35,857 nt of DNA from DATMQA01 sp035566895 (GTDB lineage Bacteria > Verrucomicrobiota > Verrucomicrobiia > Limisphaerales > UBA8199), in assembly GCA_035566895.1 (NCBI GenBank), contig DATMQA010000055.1, positions 1 to 35,857 on the forward strand, read 5' to 3'. Position 1 is the first letter of the stretch; each line of letters starts with the position of its first letter. Shown here one piece after another: positions 1-9,052 of the stretch. Made by a program: the position numbers and the translations under genes. The notes below the pieces were generated by a model, which was given only the letters and a program-made list of their open reading frames with translations, did not search any database and had not been told where the DNA came from.

Positions 1-1
1 C

Positions 2-751
2 GTTCTGGCTTATTTCTTTGCCCGACGCCACGCCTCGGATGCCAGCTTCAGTTTTGGGACGGGCAAATTCGGTGTGCTGGGTGCCTTCACCAGCGCCATT
101 GTTTTGGGGGGCGTCGGCCTGGTGATGGCCGGCGAATCCATCGGCAGACTCATTCGTCCGCTTCCTATTCAGTTTAATCAAGCCATCGTTGTTGCTTGTC
201 TGGGATTGGCGGTCAATGTCGCGAGTGCCTTGATTTTGAAAGACGACTCTCATGGGCATCACCACGACCACCACCACGACGGGCTTGAACAATCGCACGA
301 TTTGAACTTGAGGTCAGCTTATCTCCACGTTATCGCCGATGGCGTAACCTCTCTCCTGGCAATTGCCGCTTTGCTTTCCGGAAAACTCTTCGGCTGGTAT
401 TGGATGGATGCGCTCATGGGCTTGGTTGGCAGCGGCGTCATCGGTCAATGGGCGTATTCGCTCCTCCGCCAGACTACGGTCATTCTTTTGGACCGGATTC
501 CGGCCGGTTCGGATTTGCCAGTGGTGATTCGGGAAGGCGTCGAGAACGATGGCGATTCGTTGATCGCCGATCTGCACATCTGGCAGGTGGCGGTCAATAA
601 ATTCGCCGCCATCATCAGGGTGGTCGCGCACCACCCGAAAGCGCCGGAGGAATACCGGCAGGCGTTAAAAATTCATGAAGAGCTGGTTCACGTCACCGTT
701 GAAACCCAAACCTGCCCTGAACAGGAACATTCCCATGCTAGCGATTGTTGA
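2..751 (+). CDS. dmeF: CDF-family Co(II)/Ni(II) efflux transporter, DmeF-like (5' end cut off by window)
   Basis: This is the C-terminal part of a cation diffusion facilitator. These inner-membrane antiporters export divalent metal in exchange for protons. The frame is open from base 2, so the real start lies before the window; the GTG at 74 is internal. Visible features are the 'SFGTGKFG' segment after TM2, a His-rich cytoplasmic loop (HGHHHDHHHD, about 268-280) and the TM5 metal-site motif H-V-I-A-D (about 328-342). A cytoplasmic domain with conserved histidines follows, and the tail is acidic and Cys-containing. The loop position and the 'DLNLRSAYLHV' context match the DmeF branch, known for cobalt/nickel, better than ZitB/CzcD zinc pumps. 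Metal choice is inferred. No metal regulator is visible inside the window, though one could lie upstream. Confidence 0.88.
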   Translation, partial: VLAYFFARRHASDASFSFGTGKFGVLGAFTSAIVLGGVGLVMAGESIGRLIRPLPIQFNQAIVVACLGLAVNVASALILKDDSHGHHHDHHHDGLEQSHDLNLRSAYLHVIADGVTSLLAIAALLSGKLFGWYWMDALMGLVGSGVIGQWAYSLLRQTTVILLDRIPAGSDLPVVIREGVENDGDSLIADLHIWQVAVNKFAAIIRVVAHHPKAPEEYRQALKIHEELVHVTVETQTCPEQEHSHASDC

Positions 752-893
752 ACCGTTGGTTTCGCTGGCTACACCGCTAGTGGCCTCTTAACAAATCTTC
801 AGGAAGCCTTAAGTAACACTTGGCGGGAGGGATGCCTAGAATCCGCGGTGTCGTTCGCCTTGTCTGTGTAATGGATAAAGGCGCAATCCGAGA

Positions 894-2318
894 ATGAAAG
901 CGCCCAGCATGAAATCAAACCGCAAGCCCGCCTGCGCCACCACGGTTGTCGCGCTCGCCTGCGGCGCGTCGCAGTTGCTCGCGACAACGAATCTGACTGA
1001 ATCTGCGTCCAGCGGTCCGGCTTCGTCACTCACTAAGCCACTTTCCGAGGCGGCCGTTAAAATTCCCGATGAAGCGCCGGAACAATTTTGGAACTGGCAC
1101 ATTCAGAATACTGTCATTGTCCAGGGTGACCCTGGGTTCCCCGCCAAATACTCCGGACTGAACAGCTTGAACAGCAACGGCGAGATTAGAGAAACCGTCT
1201 CCTTGGATCTATTTGCCGGGGTGCGCTTGTGGCGCGGCGCCGAAGCGCATGTGGATGGTCTTGCGTGGCAGGGATTCGGCCTGAGCAAAACCCTCGGCAT
1301 CGAGGCCTTCCCTAATGGCGAGGCCTTCCGTCTGGGCACGAAAGTTCCCAATGTCACTTTGGCGCGGCTGTTCATCCGTCAGACGATTGGCCTCGGCGGC
1401 GAGCAGGAAAACGCCGAAGATGATCAACTTCACCTTGCCGGCAGGCAGGACGTATCACGGGTGACGCTCACCCTGGGCAAGATGAGCGCCAAAGACATCT
1501 TCGACAACAACACTTACGCCAACGACTCGCGCACCCAATTTATGAGCTGGGGGCTGATGGCCAACGAAGCCTGGGATTACCCGGCTGACAGCCTTGGCTA
1601 CGAGACCGGCTTCGCCGTCGAACTCAATCAGCCTCACTGGGCGGTTCGCTATGGCTTCTTCCAAATGCCCAAGGTTTCCAACGGCATGGCCCAGGACCAG
1701 CACTATTTGGACGCTTGGGCAATGGTAACCGAGTTTGAACGCCGCTTTGCCCTCAACAGTCACCCGGGCGCCGTTCGTCTCCTGGCCTTTCTCAACCAGG
1801 CCCACATGGGCAGCTACCAGGAGGCGGTGGATAACGCTGCTCGCACCGGCCTCCCCGCCGACATCGTAGCGACCAAAGCGTATCGGCAGAAATACGGTTT
1901 TGGGTTAAACGCTGAACAGGAACTCGTCAAAAACATCGGGGTCTTCACCCGGTTGGGCTGGAGCGACGGCCAAACCGAGGCCTGGGCCTTCTCCGACGTG
2001 GACCGCACCGCCACTCTGGGCGTGAGTATCAAAGGCGAATTCTGGTGCCGCCCGAACGACACCTTCGGCCTGGCTGGCGCGTTCAGTGGGATTTCCCATG
2101 TCCACCAGCGTTTCTTCGAGGCCGGCGGCACCGGCATCCTCGCCGGGGATGGCGCGCTGAACTATGGTTGGGAGAAAGTCCTGGAGACCTACTACGACTT
2201 TCAAGTCTGGAAAACTGTCCATGCCACCCTCGATTACCAGTTCGTCACCAACCCCGCCTACAACCGCGACCGCGGCCCTGTCTCCATTGTCGGTGCCAGA
2301 CTGCACTGGGAGTTCTGA
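894..2318 (+). CDS. OprB-family carbohydrate-selective porin
   Basis: A predicted outer-membrane beta-barrel of the OprB family, which lets sugars diffuse into the periplasm. The N-terminus has a signal peptide (a basic start, then a hydrophobic stretch ending near 'SQLLA'). The mature part alternates in beta-strand fashion and ends in 'HWEF', a C-terminal Phe typical of proteins inserted by the BAM machinery. Family-like stretches include 'LGKMSAKDIFDNNTYAND' and 'AWDYPADSLGYETGFAVELN'. The length of 474 residues is normal. A second ATG at 909 gives a cleaner signal peptide and may be the true start, since neither has a strong ribosome binding site. The nearby xylan esterase and xylanase suggest uptake of plant-derived sugars, but that link rests on position only. 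Confidence 0.82.
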   Translation: MKAPSMKSNRKPACATTVVALACGASQLLATTNLTESASSGPASSLTKPLSEAAVKIPDEAPEQFWNWHIQNTVIVQGDPGFPAKYSGLNSLNSNGEIRETVSLDLFAGVRLWRGAEAHVDGLAWQGFGLSKTLGIEAFPNGEAFRLGTKVPNVTLARLFIRQTIGLGGEQENAEDDQLHLAGRQDVSRVTLTLGKMSAKDIFDNNTYANDSRTQFMSWGLMANEAWDYPADSLGYETGFAVELNQPHWAVRYGFFQMPKVSNGMAQDQHYLDAWAMVTEFERRFALNSHPGAVRLLAFLNQAHMGSYQEAVDNAARTGLPADIVATKAYRQKYGFGLNAEQELVKNIGVFTRLGWSDGQTEAWAFSDVDRTATLGVSIKGEFWCRPNDTFGLAGAFSGISHVHQRFFEAGGTGILAGDGALNYGWEKVLETYYDFQVWKTVHATLDYQFVTNPAYNRDRGPVSIVGARLHWEF

Positions 2319-2411
2319 ACGACTTTGGACGGAGTCAGCCGTGCATAAGCCAGCTCTTGCAGATTGGCCTCTGCCGGGGTAAAACCTTCTGCGCAATCCA
2401 GTGACTGGCGC

Positions 2412-2810
2412 ATGGCACTCCATATCTTAATGGCGGACGACGATCCGCTTATCTTGCAGCTTTACGGACATCACCTTGAAGCTGCGGGCTATCGGTTTAG
2501 CACCGCCCTGACTGCCGAGCAGGCGCTTGAATTGGTCTCTGCTGATCCGCCCCATCTCATCATCCTGGACGTGATGATGCCGGGGCTGGGCGGGCTGGCC
2601 ACACTCAGGGAATTGAAGGGGCAGCCGGCCACCGCAGCCATACCCGTGATCGTCATCACAAGTATGCAGGCATATCACGTATGCTCCAAGGAGGCCAGGA
2701 TGATGGGGGCATCAGCCTTCCTGACCAAGCCCTTCAGCCCTGCTCCACTGCTCGCCGAGGTGGGCAAGATCCTCGGCGATACGACGCAAGCCCAGAGTGG
2801 GAGTGGTTAA
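2412..2810 (+). CDS. Stand-alone response regulator receiver (REC) protein
   Basis: A 132-residue single-domain receiver protein with no output domain. The phosphorylation site is complete: acidic pair D9/D10, phospho-acceptor D53 in 'LDVMMPG', switch T83 and K106 in 'LTKPF'. ATG 2412 is preferred because it puts 'HILMADDDP' at the N-terminus, where receiver domains begin; an in-frame start at 2364 would add 16 unrelated residues. Proteins of this type act as CheY-like or phosphorelay intermediates, or signal through protein contacts. There is no adjacent kinase. The nearest is the hybrid histidine kinase at 10921, about 8 kb away, and a partnership with it would be speculation. The C-terminal tail is short and Ser/Gly-rich. 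Confidence 0.85.
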   Translation: MALHILMADDDPLILQLYGHHLEAAGYRFSTALTAEQALELVSADPPHLIILDVMMPGLGGLATLRELKGQPATAAIPVIVITSMQAYHVCSKEARMMGASAFLTKPFSPAPLLAEVGKILGDTTQAQSGSG

Positions 2811-2867
2811 CCCGAGCGGCGCGAACCCGGGTCACCCTGGGTTGCCCGAAAGCTACCGAGACAAACT

Positions 2868-5800
2868 ATGAAGAAACGTACGCTGCGGTTCCATTGCTCC
2901 CGCATTTTCATCGTGGCGCTGGCCGGGTTCCTCATCGCCGCCGGCCCTCCGGCCTGGTCCACCGCTGACGCCGCCGAGAACGCGCCGTTGCCGTTCCTCA
3001 GCCCGATGTTCGGCGACAACATGATGCTTCAGCGCGGAAAGCCAAACTCGATTTGCGGATGGATTAAACCCGGGCAGACGGTCCGCGTCGAGATTGCAGG
3101 CCACACGGTGACGGCTACCGCCGGGCCCGACGGCCGCTGGCAGGCGCAGATTCAGCCCCCGGCCGCCGGGGGACCCTACACCCTTAAGCTCGTCGGAGCT
3201 TCGACGATCGAGTTGCATGGGGTGCTGGTGGGTGACGTTTGGCTCTGCGGCGGGCAGTCCAACATGTATCTCGGCCTGGGTCAGGCCCGCGACGGCACCG
3301 ATGAAGTCAAGGCGGCAGACCAGCCGGAAATGCGGCTCTACCTGGTCCAGCAGCACGCCGCTTATTCCCCGGCCGCGGTGCCGCAAGGCTCGTGGAAGGT
3401 CTGCTCGCCCCAAACCGCGGGCGGATTCTCGGCGGTGGCTTATTTCTTCGGCCGAAAACTGCACCAGGAGCTCCACGTACCAATCGGCCTGGTCGAAGAC
3501 TGCGTTGGGGGTACCGCAGTGGAGACCTGGATGAGCCCGGAAACCCTGCATGCGTTCAGGGAGTTTGAAGCCCCGCTGGCTGAAATCCAGCGCCTTCGGC
3601 TCCAGGGCGGACCCGAATACGGCAACTACATCATGCATTGGTACGACCAATACGATGTCGGCTCGAAAAGCAACACCTGGGCCGCCAGCGACTTCGATGA
3701 TTCAAAGTGGCAACCCGTGCAGCTCCCGGGTGGGTTCAAGGAATTGGGTGTAGCCGATGTGCCCAGCGTGTGCTGGTTCCGCAAAGAGTTCACACTTCCT
3801 TCCCCGCTGCCGGCGGGCAAGGCCACGCTGTTCCTGGGCCAGGTAGAAAAGATGGATACCACTTATCTCAACGGCCATTGGGTCGGCGCCAGTTCCTGGG
3901 TCGAGAATCCGCGAGTGTACCAACCGGGCGAGGGCGTTCTAAAGCCCGGCCGGAACGTTCTGGCCGTGCGCGTGTTCAAGGTGAAGCCTCAGGGCGGACT
4001 CCTGGCCAAACCCGAGGTGCTTCGCCTGGTCCTGGGCGACCAGACCGTTCTCCCGCTGGCCGGCGAGTGGAAGGGCGCCCTGAGCGTCGATGCCCGGCCA
4101 CCTCACCCGATGCCCCTGGCTTTCGAGAATTATCCTATTATCCCTTCCGTCCTCTTCGAAGGCATGCTTCACCCGGTCGCTCCACTCGCCCTGACCGGGG
4201 CCATTTGGTACCAGGGCGAAGCTAACGCCGAGCGGGCTTACCAGTACCGAACCTTGCTCCCGGCGATGGTCGGCGATTGGCGAAAGCTATTCGGGCAGGG
4301 CGACTTCCCGTTCTATATCGTCAGCCTGCCTGCCTTCACGCACCGCCGCGACCAGCCGGGCGACGCGCCCTGGGCCGAACTCCGCGAGGCCCAGGCCTTA
4401 ACCGCCCGTTCGGTGCCAAATGCCGGCCTGGCCATCACCATTGACACCGGCGACGCCGATAACATCCACCCCAAGGATAAAAAAGTGGTGGGAGAACGCC
4501 TGGCGCTCTGCGCGCTCGCGCAACATTACGGTAAAAATATTCCCTGCCACGGCCCAACCTTCACCGCATTTGACCATCTGCCCGGAGCGCTCAAGCTCCA
4601 TTTCGAGCACGCCGACGGCGGGCTGGCCGTCAAAGGGGACAAACTGGAAGAGTTCTCCCTCGCCGGAAAGGACCGGAAGTGGTACTGGGCCGACGCGAAG
4701 GTGGAAGGCCAAGCGGTGGTAGTCTCCTCCCCGAACGTGCCGGAGCCTGAGGCGGCTCGCTATGCCTGGCAGGCGAACCCGGCCGCCACTCTTTATAATG
4801 GCGCGGGCCTGCCGGCCGTTCCGTTCCGTACCGACAACTGGCCTGGCATCACCCAGCAGGCTCCTGCCTCCGCTGCCGGCGCTCAGCCTTCCCCTGTGCA
4901 GTTGACCGCGCAGCAAGACCATCAGCGGCTCATGGACCTGCTGCAAATCACTTCACTCCGCCGCGGCCGCGACGGCGGAAACCCCCAGTCAACCAACTAC
5001 GCCAACTACGATGAGGCCAAGGCGAATCCCTTTCCCAACCTGCCTGACCCGCTGGTGATGAAAGACGGCCGGAAGGTCACCACGGCGGACATGTGGTGGA
5101 AGGAGCGGCGTCCGGAAATCGTCGAGGATTTCGACCGGGAAATCTATGGCCGCGTTCCCAAGGACACCCCCAAAGTTCATTGGGAGGCGACCAGCGTGGT
5201 CAGGGAAACTAACGGCGAGGTGCCCGTGCTCACCAAACACCTCGTGGGCCATGTCGATAATTCGGCCTGCCCGGCGATCAGCATCGACATACAGTTGGCG
5301 TTGAGCACCCCGGCCAACGCGGACCGCTTTGTTCCTGTGATTATGCAGTTCGGTTTCACGGGAGCCGGCGCTGGCAGGTTTGCGGGCCGCAGTGGCTCCG
5401 GCGGTTCCGGTCGAACGAATGCTCCCGGCTCAACCAACGCTCCTGGCAGCGCAGGTTTTGGCGGTGGCAGGCCGGGTTGGCAACAGCAGGTTCTGGCCAA
5501 AGGCTGGGGCTTCGCCGTCATCAGCCCCACCAGTGTCCAGGCCGACAACGGCGCGGGTCTGACCGAGGGTATCATCGGCCTGATGAACCGCGGCCAGCCG
5601 CGCAAGCCGGATGACTGGGGCGTATTGCGCGCCTGGGCCTGGGGCGCCAGCCGCGCCCTGGATTATCTCGAGACCGACAAAGCCGTCGATGCCAGCCGTG
5701 TCGGGCTGGAGGGTGTGTCGCGTTACGGCAAGGCCGCCATCGTTGCCATGGCCTATGACCCGCGCTTCGCTATCGTCTATGTCAGCTCCTCCGGCGAAGG

Positions 5801-6218
5801 TGGCGCCAAACTTCACCGCCGCGATTGGGGCGAGGTGGTCGAGAACCTCGCCGCAACCGGTGAATACCATTGGATGGCGGGCAACTTCATTAAATATGCC
5901 GGGCCGTTGAATTGGGGTGATTTGCCAGTGGATTCCCACGAATTGGTCGCTCTGTGCGCTCCCCGGCCGGTATTCCTGGGCGCGGGCGCGACCCGGGGGG
6001 ATGGCTGGGTGGACGCGAAAGGGACTTTCCTGGCCGGGGTCGGCGCGGGACCGGTTTACACTCTTCTGGGCAAGAAAGATTTCGGCACGACGGAGTTTCC
6101 ACCGATTGAGACCGCGCTGGTTGCCGGTGACGTGGCCTTCCGCCAGCACAGCGGTGGACACACCGATGCCCCGAACTGGCCGGCCTTTCTGGAATTCGCC
6201 GGCAGATATTTCCAGTGA
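2868..6218 (+). CDS. Fused SGNH acetylesterase (SASA/CE20-like) and CE15 glucuronoyl esterase
   Basis: A secreted 1116-residue protein with two esterase modules. After a signal peptide (1-35), the first module (about 40-655) is of the sialate O-acetylesterase/xylan acetylesterase type. It has nucleophile S131 in 'GGQSNM' and the D531-x-x-H534 pair in 'DNIHP', and it is interrupted at about 255-405 by a galactose-binding-like jelly roll ('FDDSKWQPVQLPGGF'). The second module (about 684-1116) is CE15-like, with nucleophile S951 in 'GVSRYGK', acidic E977 in 'SGEGG' and H1098 in 'GGHTDAPNW'. Known CE15 enzymes cut the ester between glucuronoxylan and lignin; known SGNH relatives remove acetyl groups from plant glycans. 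A Gly/Ser/Asn-rich stretch (about 831-872) interrupts the CE15 module. The GH10 xylanase starts 4 nt downstream, implying co-transcription. Substrates are inferred. Confidence 0.88.
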   Translation: MKKRTLRFHCSRIFIVALAGFLIAAGPPAWSTADAAENAPLPFLSPMFGDNMMLQRGKPNSICGWIKPGQTVRVEIAGHTVTATAGPDGRWQAQIQPPAAGGPYTLKLVGASTIELHGVLVGDVWLCGGQSNMYLGLGQARDGTDEVKAADQPEMRLYLVQQHAAYSPAAVPQGSWKVCSPQTAGGFSAVAYFFGRKLHQELHVPIGLVEDCVGGTAVETWMSPETLHAFREFEAPLAEIQRLRLQGGPEYGNYIMHWYDQYDVGSKSNTWAASDFDDSKWQPVQLPGGFKELGVADVPSVCWFRKEFTLPSPLPAGKATLFLGQVEKMDTTYLNGHWVGASSWVENPRVYQPGEGVLKPGRNVLAVRVFKVKPQGGLLAKPEVLRLVLGDQTVLPLAGEWKGALSVDARPPHPMPLAFENYPIIPSVLFEGMLHPVAPLALTGAIWYQGEANAERAYQYRTLLPAMVGDWRKLFGQGDFPFYIVSLPAFTHRRDQPGDAPWAELREAQALTARSVPNAGLAITIDTGDADNIHPKDKKVVGERLALCALAQHYGKNIPCHGPTFTAFDHLPGALKLHFEHADGGLAVKGDKLEEFSLAGKDRKWYWADAKVEGQAVVVSSPNVPEPEAARYAWQANPAATLYNGAGLPAVPFRTDNWPGITQQAPASAAGAQPSPVQLTAQQDHQRLMDLLQITSLRRGRDGGNPQSTNYANYDEAKANPFPNLPDPLVMKDGRKVTTADMWWKERRPEIVEDFDREIYGRVPKDTPKVHWEATSVVRETNGEVPVLTKHLVGHVDNSACPAISIDIQLALSTPANADRFVPVIMQFGFTGAGAGRFAGRSGSGGSGRTNAPGSTNAPGSAGFGGGRPGWQQQVLAKGWGFAVISPTSVQADNGAGLTEGIIGLMNRGQPRKPDDWGVLRAWAWGASRALDYLETDKAVDASRVGLEGVSRYGKAAIVAMAYDPRFAIVYVSSSGEGGAKLHRRDWGEVVENLAATGEYHWMAGNFIKYAGPLNWGDLPVDSHELVALCAPRPVFLGAGATRGDGWVDAKGTFLAGVGAGPVYTLLGKKDFGTTEFPPIETALVAGDVAFRQHSGGHTDAPNWPAFLEFAGRYFQ

Positions 6219-6222
6219 TCAG

Positions 6223-7359
6223 ATGCGCCTGGCCCCTTTCGCATCAGTCCTGTTTGGTGCTGTCGCGATTTACGCCGCGGTTCCGGCCCATACCAGCCCT
6301 ACCCTCAAAGAGGCCTTCCGCGATGATTTCCTAATCGGGGCTGCCGTCAATCGAAGGCAGTTTTTTGAAGACGATCTCCGGGGTGTTCCGCTCATCAAGG
6401 CGCAATTCAACTCCATTACCCCCGAGAACATCCTCAAATGGGAGTTCGTCCATGCGCTCCCGGGCCGGTATAACTTCGACGCTCCGGACCGTTACGTCGC
6501 CTTCGGTGAGACCAACCACATGACGATCATTGGACATACCCTGGTGTGGCACGAACGTACCCCGAAATGGGTTTTCCAGAACGAAGACGGGACACGGGTG
6601 GACCGGGAAACGTTGCTGCGCCGGATGCACGACCATATTCAAACGGTCGTGGGCCGCTACCAAGGCCGCATCAAAGGTTGGGATGTAGTGAACGAAGCGT
6701 TGAATGAAGACGGCACCCTGCGCCAGTCTCCGTGGATGAAGATTATCGGCGAGGATTATATTGCCAAAGCGTTCGAATACGCGCACGAGGCCGATCCGAA
6801 AGCGGATTTGCACTACAACGACTATTCCCTCGAGAAGGAACCGAAACGCAACGGCGCCATCGCTTTGCTGCAAAAGCTCAAAGCCCGGGGTGTCCCGGTC
6901 ACCGGGGTCGGTCTCCAGGGGCACATGAAAATGGACTGGCCCACCCCGGAAGAGGAAGATGCTACCATCGCCGCTTTCGCCAAACTCGGTCTCAAGGTCA
7001 TGATTACCGAGCTGGATATCGATGTCGTTCCCGCGACCCAAAAGAACCGGACCGCGGACATCGCCCAAAATGCGCAGCCGCATGCGGAGAGCAATGCCTA
7101 CGCCGACGGTTTGCCGCAAGCCGTCCAGCAGGCGCTCGCGAAACGTTACGCTGACCTCTTCGCGGTCTTTCTCAAACATCGCGAGGTAGTGAATCGAGTC
7201 ACTTTCTGGGGTGTCACCGATGGCGACTCGTGGCTCAACTTCCGCGCGCGCGTCAACCACCCTCTCCTGTTTGATCGGAGCGGCCAGCCCAAGCCGGCCT
7301 TTGACGCCGTGATTCGGAGCGCTGCGCAGGGCGCCCACGCAACGGAAACCAAACCCTAA
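6223..7359 (+). CDS. GH10 endo-1,4-beta-xylanase
   Basis: A secreted retaining xylanase of glycoside hydrolase family 10 that cuts the beta-1,4 backbone of xylan. Start ATG 6223 lies 4 nt after the esterase stop and gives a clean signal peptide ('MRLAPFASVLFGAVAIYA'). Family landmarks are 'GHTLVWHERTPKW', the acid/base E158 in 'WDVVNEAL', nucleophile E263 in 'ITELDID', and the C-terminal 'FWGVTDGDSWL'. The 378-residue length fits one catalytic domain without a binding module. The enzyme upstream removes acetyl and glucuronoyl-ester groups, so the two products plausibly act together on substituted xylan. The open frame extends upstream to 5917, but that part overlaps the esterase gene and is not real coding. 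Confidence 0.94.
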   Translation: MRLAPFASVLFGAVAIYAAVPAHTSPTLKEAFRDDFLIGAAVNRRQFFEDDLRGVPLIKAQFNSITPENILKWEFVHALPGRYNFDAPDRYVAFGETNHMTIIGHTLVWHERTPKWVFQNEDGTRVDRETLLRRMHDHIQTVVGRYQGRIKGWDVVNEALNEDGTLRQSPWMKIIGEDYIAKAFEYAHEADPKADLHYNDYSLEKEPKRNGAIALLQKLKARGVPVTGVGLQGHMKMDWPTPEEEDATIAAFAKLGLKVMITELDIDVVPATQKNRTADIAQNAQPHAESNAYADGLPQAVQQALAKRYADLFAVFLKHREVVNRVTFWGVTDGDSWLNFRARVNHPLLFDRSGQPKPAFDAVIRSAAQGAHATETKP

Positions 7360-7390
7360 GGCCACGAGACGACGGACGACGCCCAAGGCG

Positions 7391-8869
7391 TTACCAGATC
7401 GTTTTCATCGGCCAGGCTTCAACCAGTTTAGCCATGCCATGGCCGCCCTGGGCGTGGATTGCCAGGGTGGCATCGGCAGCGAGCGGCGTGATGGTTTTTG
7501 TGACGCACACGGTTTCATTGGCGAAAACTTCCAGCACAGACCGATCAAGAAAGATCCGAAGGCTCAACTCTTCCGCGTTCCCGGCCAAAGGCAGGGGTTT
7601 TTTTACGCCCATGACGGTAAGTTCCGAGCCGTTGAAGCGCAGCTCGACCGGCCGCGCCTGCTTGTCGCTGCTTCTGAATTCAAGGGCGACCGCCTCCGCC
7701 GTCTGCAAATCAATCCTTATGGAAAGTTCGAGCGTGTTGGTCTTCGGCAGGCTCAGAACCTGGTCGTGGTCGGCCAAGGAAAGATTTCGCCACTTAATGG
7801 GCTTGCCGCGGAGTTTGCTCAATTGTGGCGCAGGGCTTTGGCGCAATTGTCCATCCCGTGACAAGCTCAATTGGCGGGGCAACGACAGGCAGCCGTTCCA
7901 ACCGTGCCCGCCAGGGAATCCGTTTACCCAGCCCCAGACGAGGTGCCGGCCATCAGGAACCTGCATGGTGTTCGGCGCGTAGAAATTCGGCCCACTATCC
8001 AGCACCCCGCGCGCGCGCGGCTGGAAACGGCAGGTGGTCGCGTCAAAATCGCCCATGAAATACTGCACCTTGCCATACGGGGAGACCACGAGCACCCACC
8101 GCTTGCCCAGCCGGAAAAAGTTCGGGCACTCGGCCGTGCGCGCCTCCGGATCGGGATGCTGAAACAGGACGCCCCGATAGGTCCATTGGGTCAGCTCGGG
8201 GTTTTCGGCGTGGTAGATGTTGACCACGGCCTGGCCGCCCTTCGCCTGGTTGAGATTGCCGCCGGTGATGAGGAAAGTGTTCCGGCCGTCATGAAAAACA
8301 AACGGATCGCGCCAGTCGTAGATTTTCTTCTCACCGTGCAAGGCTTCGGTCAGCACGGGGTTGGCCGGAGATTTGCGCCAGTGTAGCAACGTATCGTCGC
8401 TGGTGGCCGCCCATTGTTCGGCATGGTCCATGGCGGAGCGGCCGCGCGCGATGCTGGTGTAGAAAATCATCGGTTCGCCACGCCCATTGAGTGTGCAGCA
8501 ACCCGACCAGATCTCCGCTTCGCCCGATTCGCTCGAGGGCCACAACGCAATGGGCAACGGTTCCCACTTCACCAGGTCGCGGCTGCGGACATGGCCCCAA
8601 TATTTTGGGCCACTCGCGTCGCTGAAGGGATGCAGTTGGTAGAAGAGATGATAGAAGCCCTGGTGAAAAATAGGCCCGTTCGGATCATTGATCCATTGCG
8701 CGGGGGAGGTGACGTGAAAAACGGGGCGCGCGGGATCGGCCTGGGCGCGCGGGGCGGCGGCTTCGACGGCGGCAGTCGCTCGGACAAATGGGTCGTCCGC
8801 CCCATCTCCCTGCACGCCCGAAGGCAGAAGGCAAAGAGCCAGAACCGGACATAGGAAGATGCGCCCCAT
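7391..8869 (-). CDS. GH32 glycoside hydrolase (levanase/inulinase/invertase type)
   Basis: A predicted exported hydrolase of beta-fructans or sucrose. The three GH32 catalytic signatures are present: nucleophile D62 in 'WINDPNG', the transition-state Asp in 'DWRDPFVF' and the acid/base Glu in 'AECPNFF'. A C-terminal beta-sandwich follows, including 'IFLDRSVLEVFANE', typical of this family. The start is placed at ATG 8869, which begins a signal peptide ('MGRIFLCPVLALCLLPSG'); the open frame runs back to 8983 but the extra 38 residues look non-coding. The gene is convergent with the xylanase, leaving only 31 bp between them, so it is a separate transcription unit. No sugar transporter or fructokinase is adjacent. 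Substrate among levan, inulin and sucrose cannot be decided from sequence alone. Confidence 0.92.
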   Translation of the reverse strand: MGRIFLCPVLALCLLPSGVQGDGADDPFVRATAAVEAAAPRAQADPARPVFHVTSPAQWINDPNGPIFHQGFYHLFYQLHPFSDASGPKYWGHVRSRDLVKWEPLPIALWPSSESGEAEIWSGCCTLNGRGEPMIFYTSIARGRSAMDHAEQWAATSDDTLLHWRKSPANPVLTEALHGEKKIYDWRDPFVFHDGRNTFLITGGNLNQAKGGQAVVNIYHAENPELTQWTYRGVLFQHPDPEARTAECPNFFRLGKRWVLVVSPYGKVQYFMGDFDATTCRFQPRARGVLDSGPNFYAPNTMQVPDGRHLVWGWVNGFPGGHGWNGCLSLPRQLSLSRDGQLRQSPAPQLSKLRGKPIKWRNLSLADHDQVLSLPKTNTLELSIRIDLQTAEAVALEFRSSDKQARPVELRFNGSELTVMGVKKPLPLAGNAEELSLRIFLDRSVLEVFANETVCVTKTITPLAADATLAIHAQGGHGMAKLVEAWPMKTIW

Positions 8870-9052
8870 AATTCTTGTCGCTTCTAATTGGACCGGGATG
8901 CTGTGGTGATTCAAGAGAGTTTGCAACCCAAGGAATGAGGGCGCCCCCTCGCTCCGGGCAGGGCGAGTGACGAAGTAGTGCAAGCGTCTCGCCCAATGTC
9001 ACCCGGATTTCAGGTCATCCCGCAAGGGATGGTTGAGAATCGCCCACCCTTT

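Noticed and set aside
2853..3650. 265-residue open frame on the minus strand
   Set aside because: It is antisense to the esterase N-terminus and lacks any protein-like pattern.
6331..7386. 351-residue open frame on the minus strand
   Set aside because: It is antisense to the GH10 xylanase and shows no family features.
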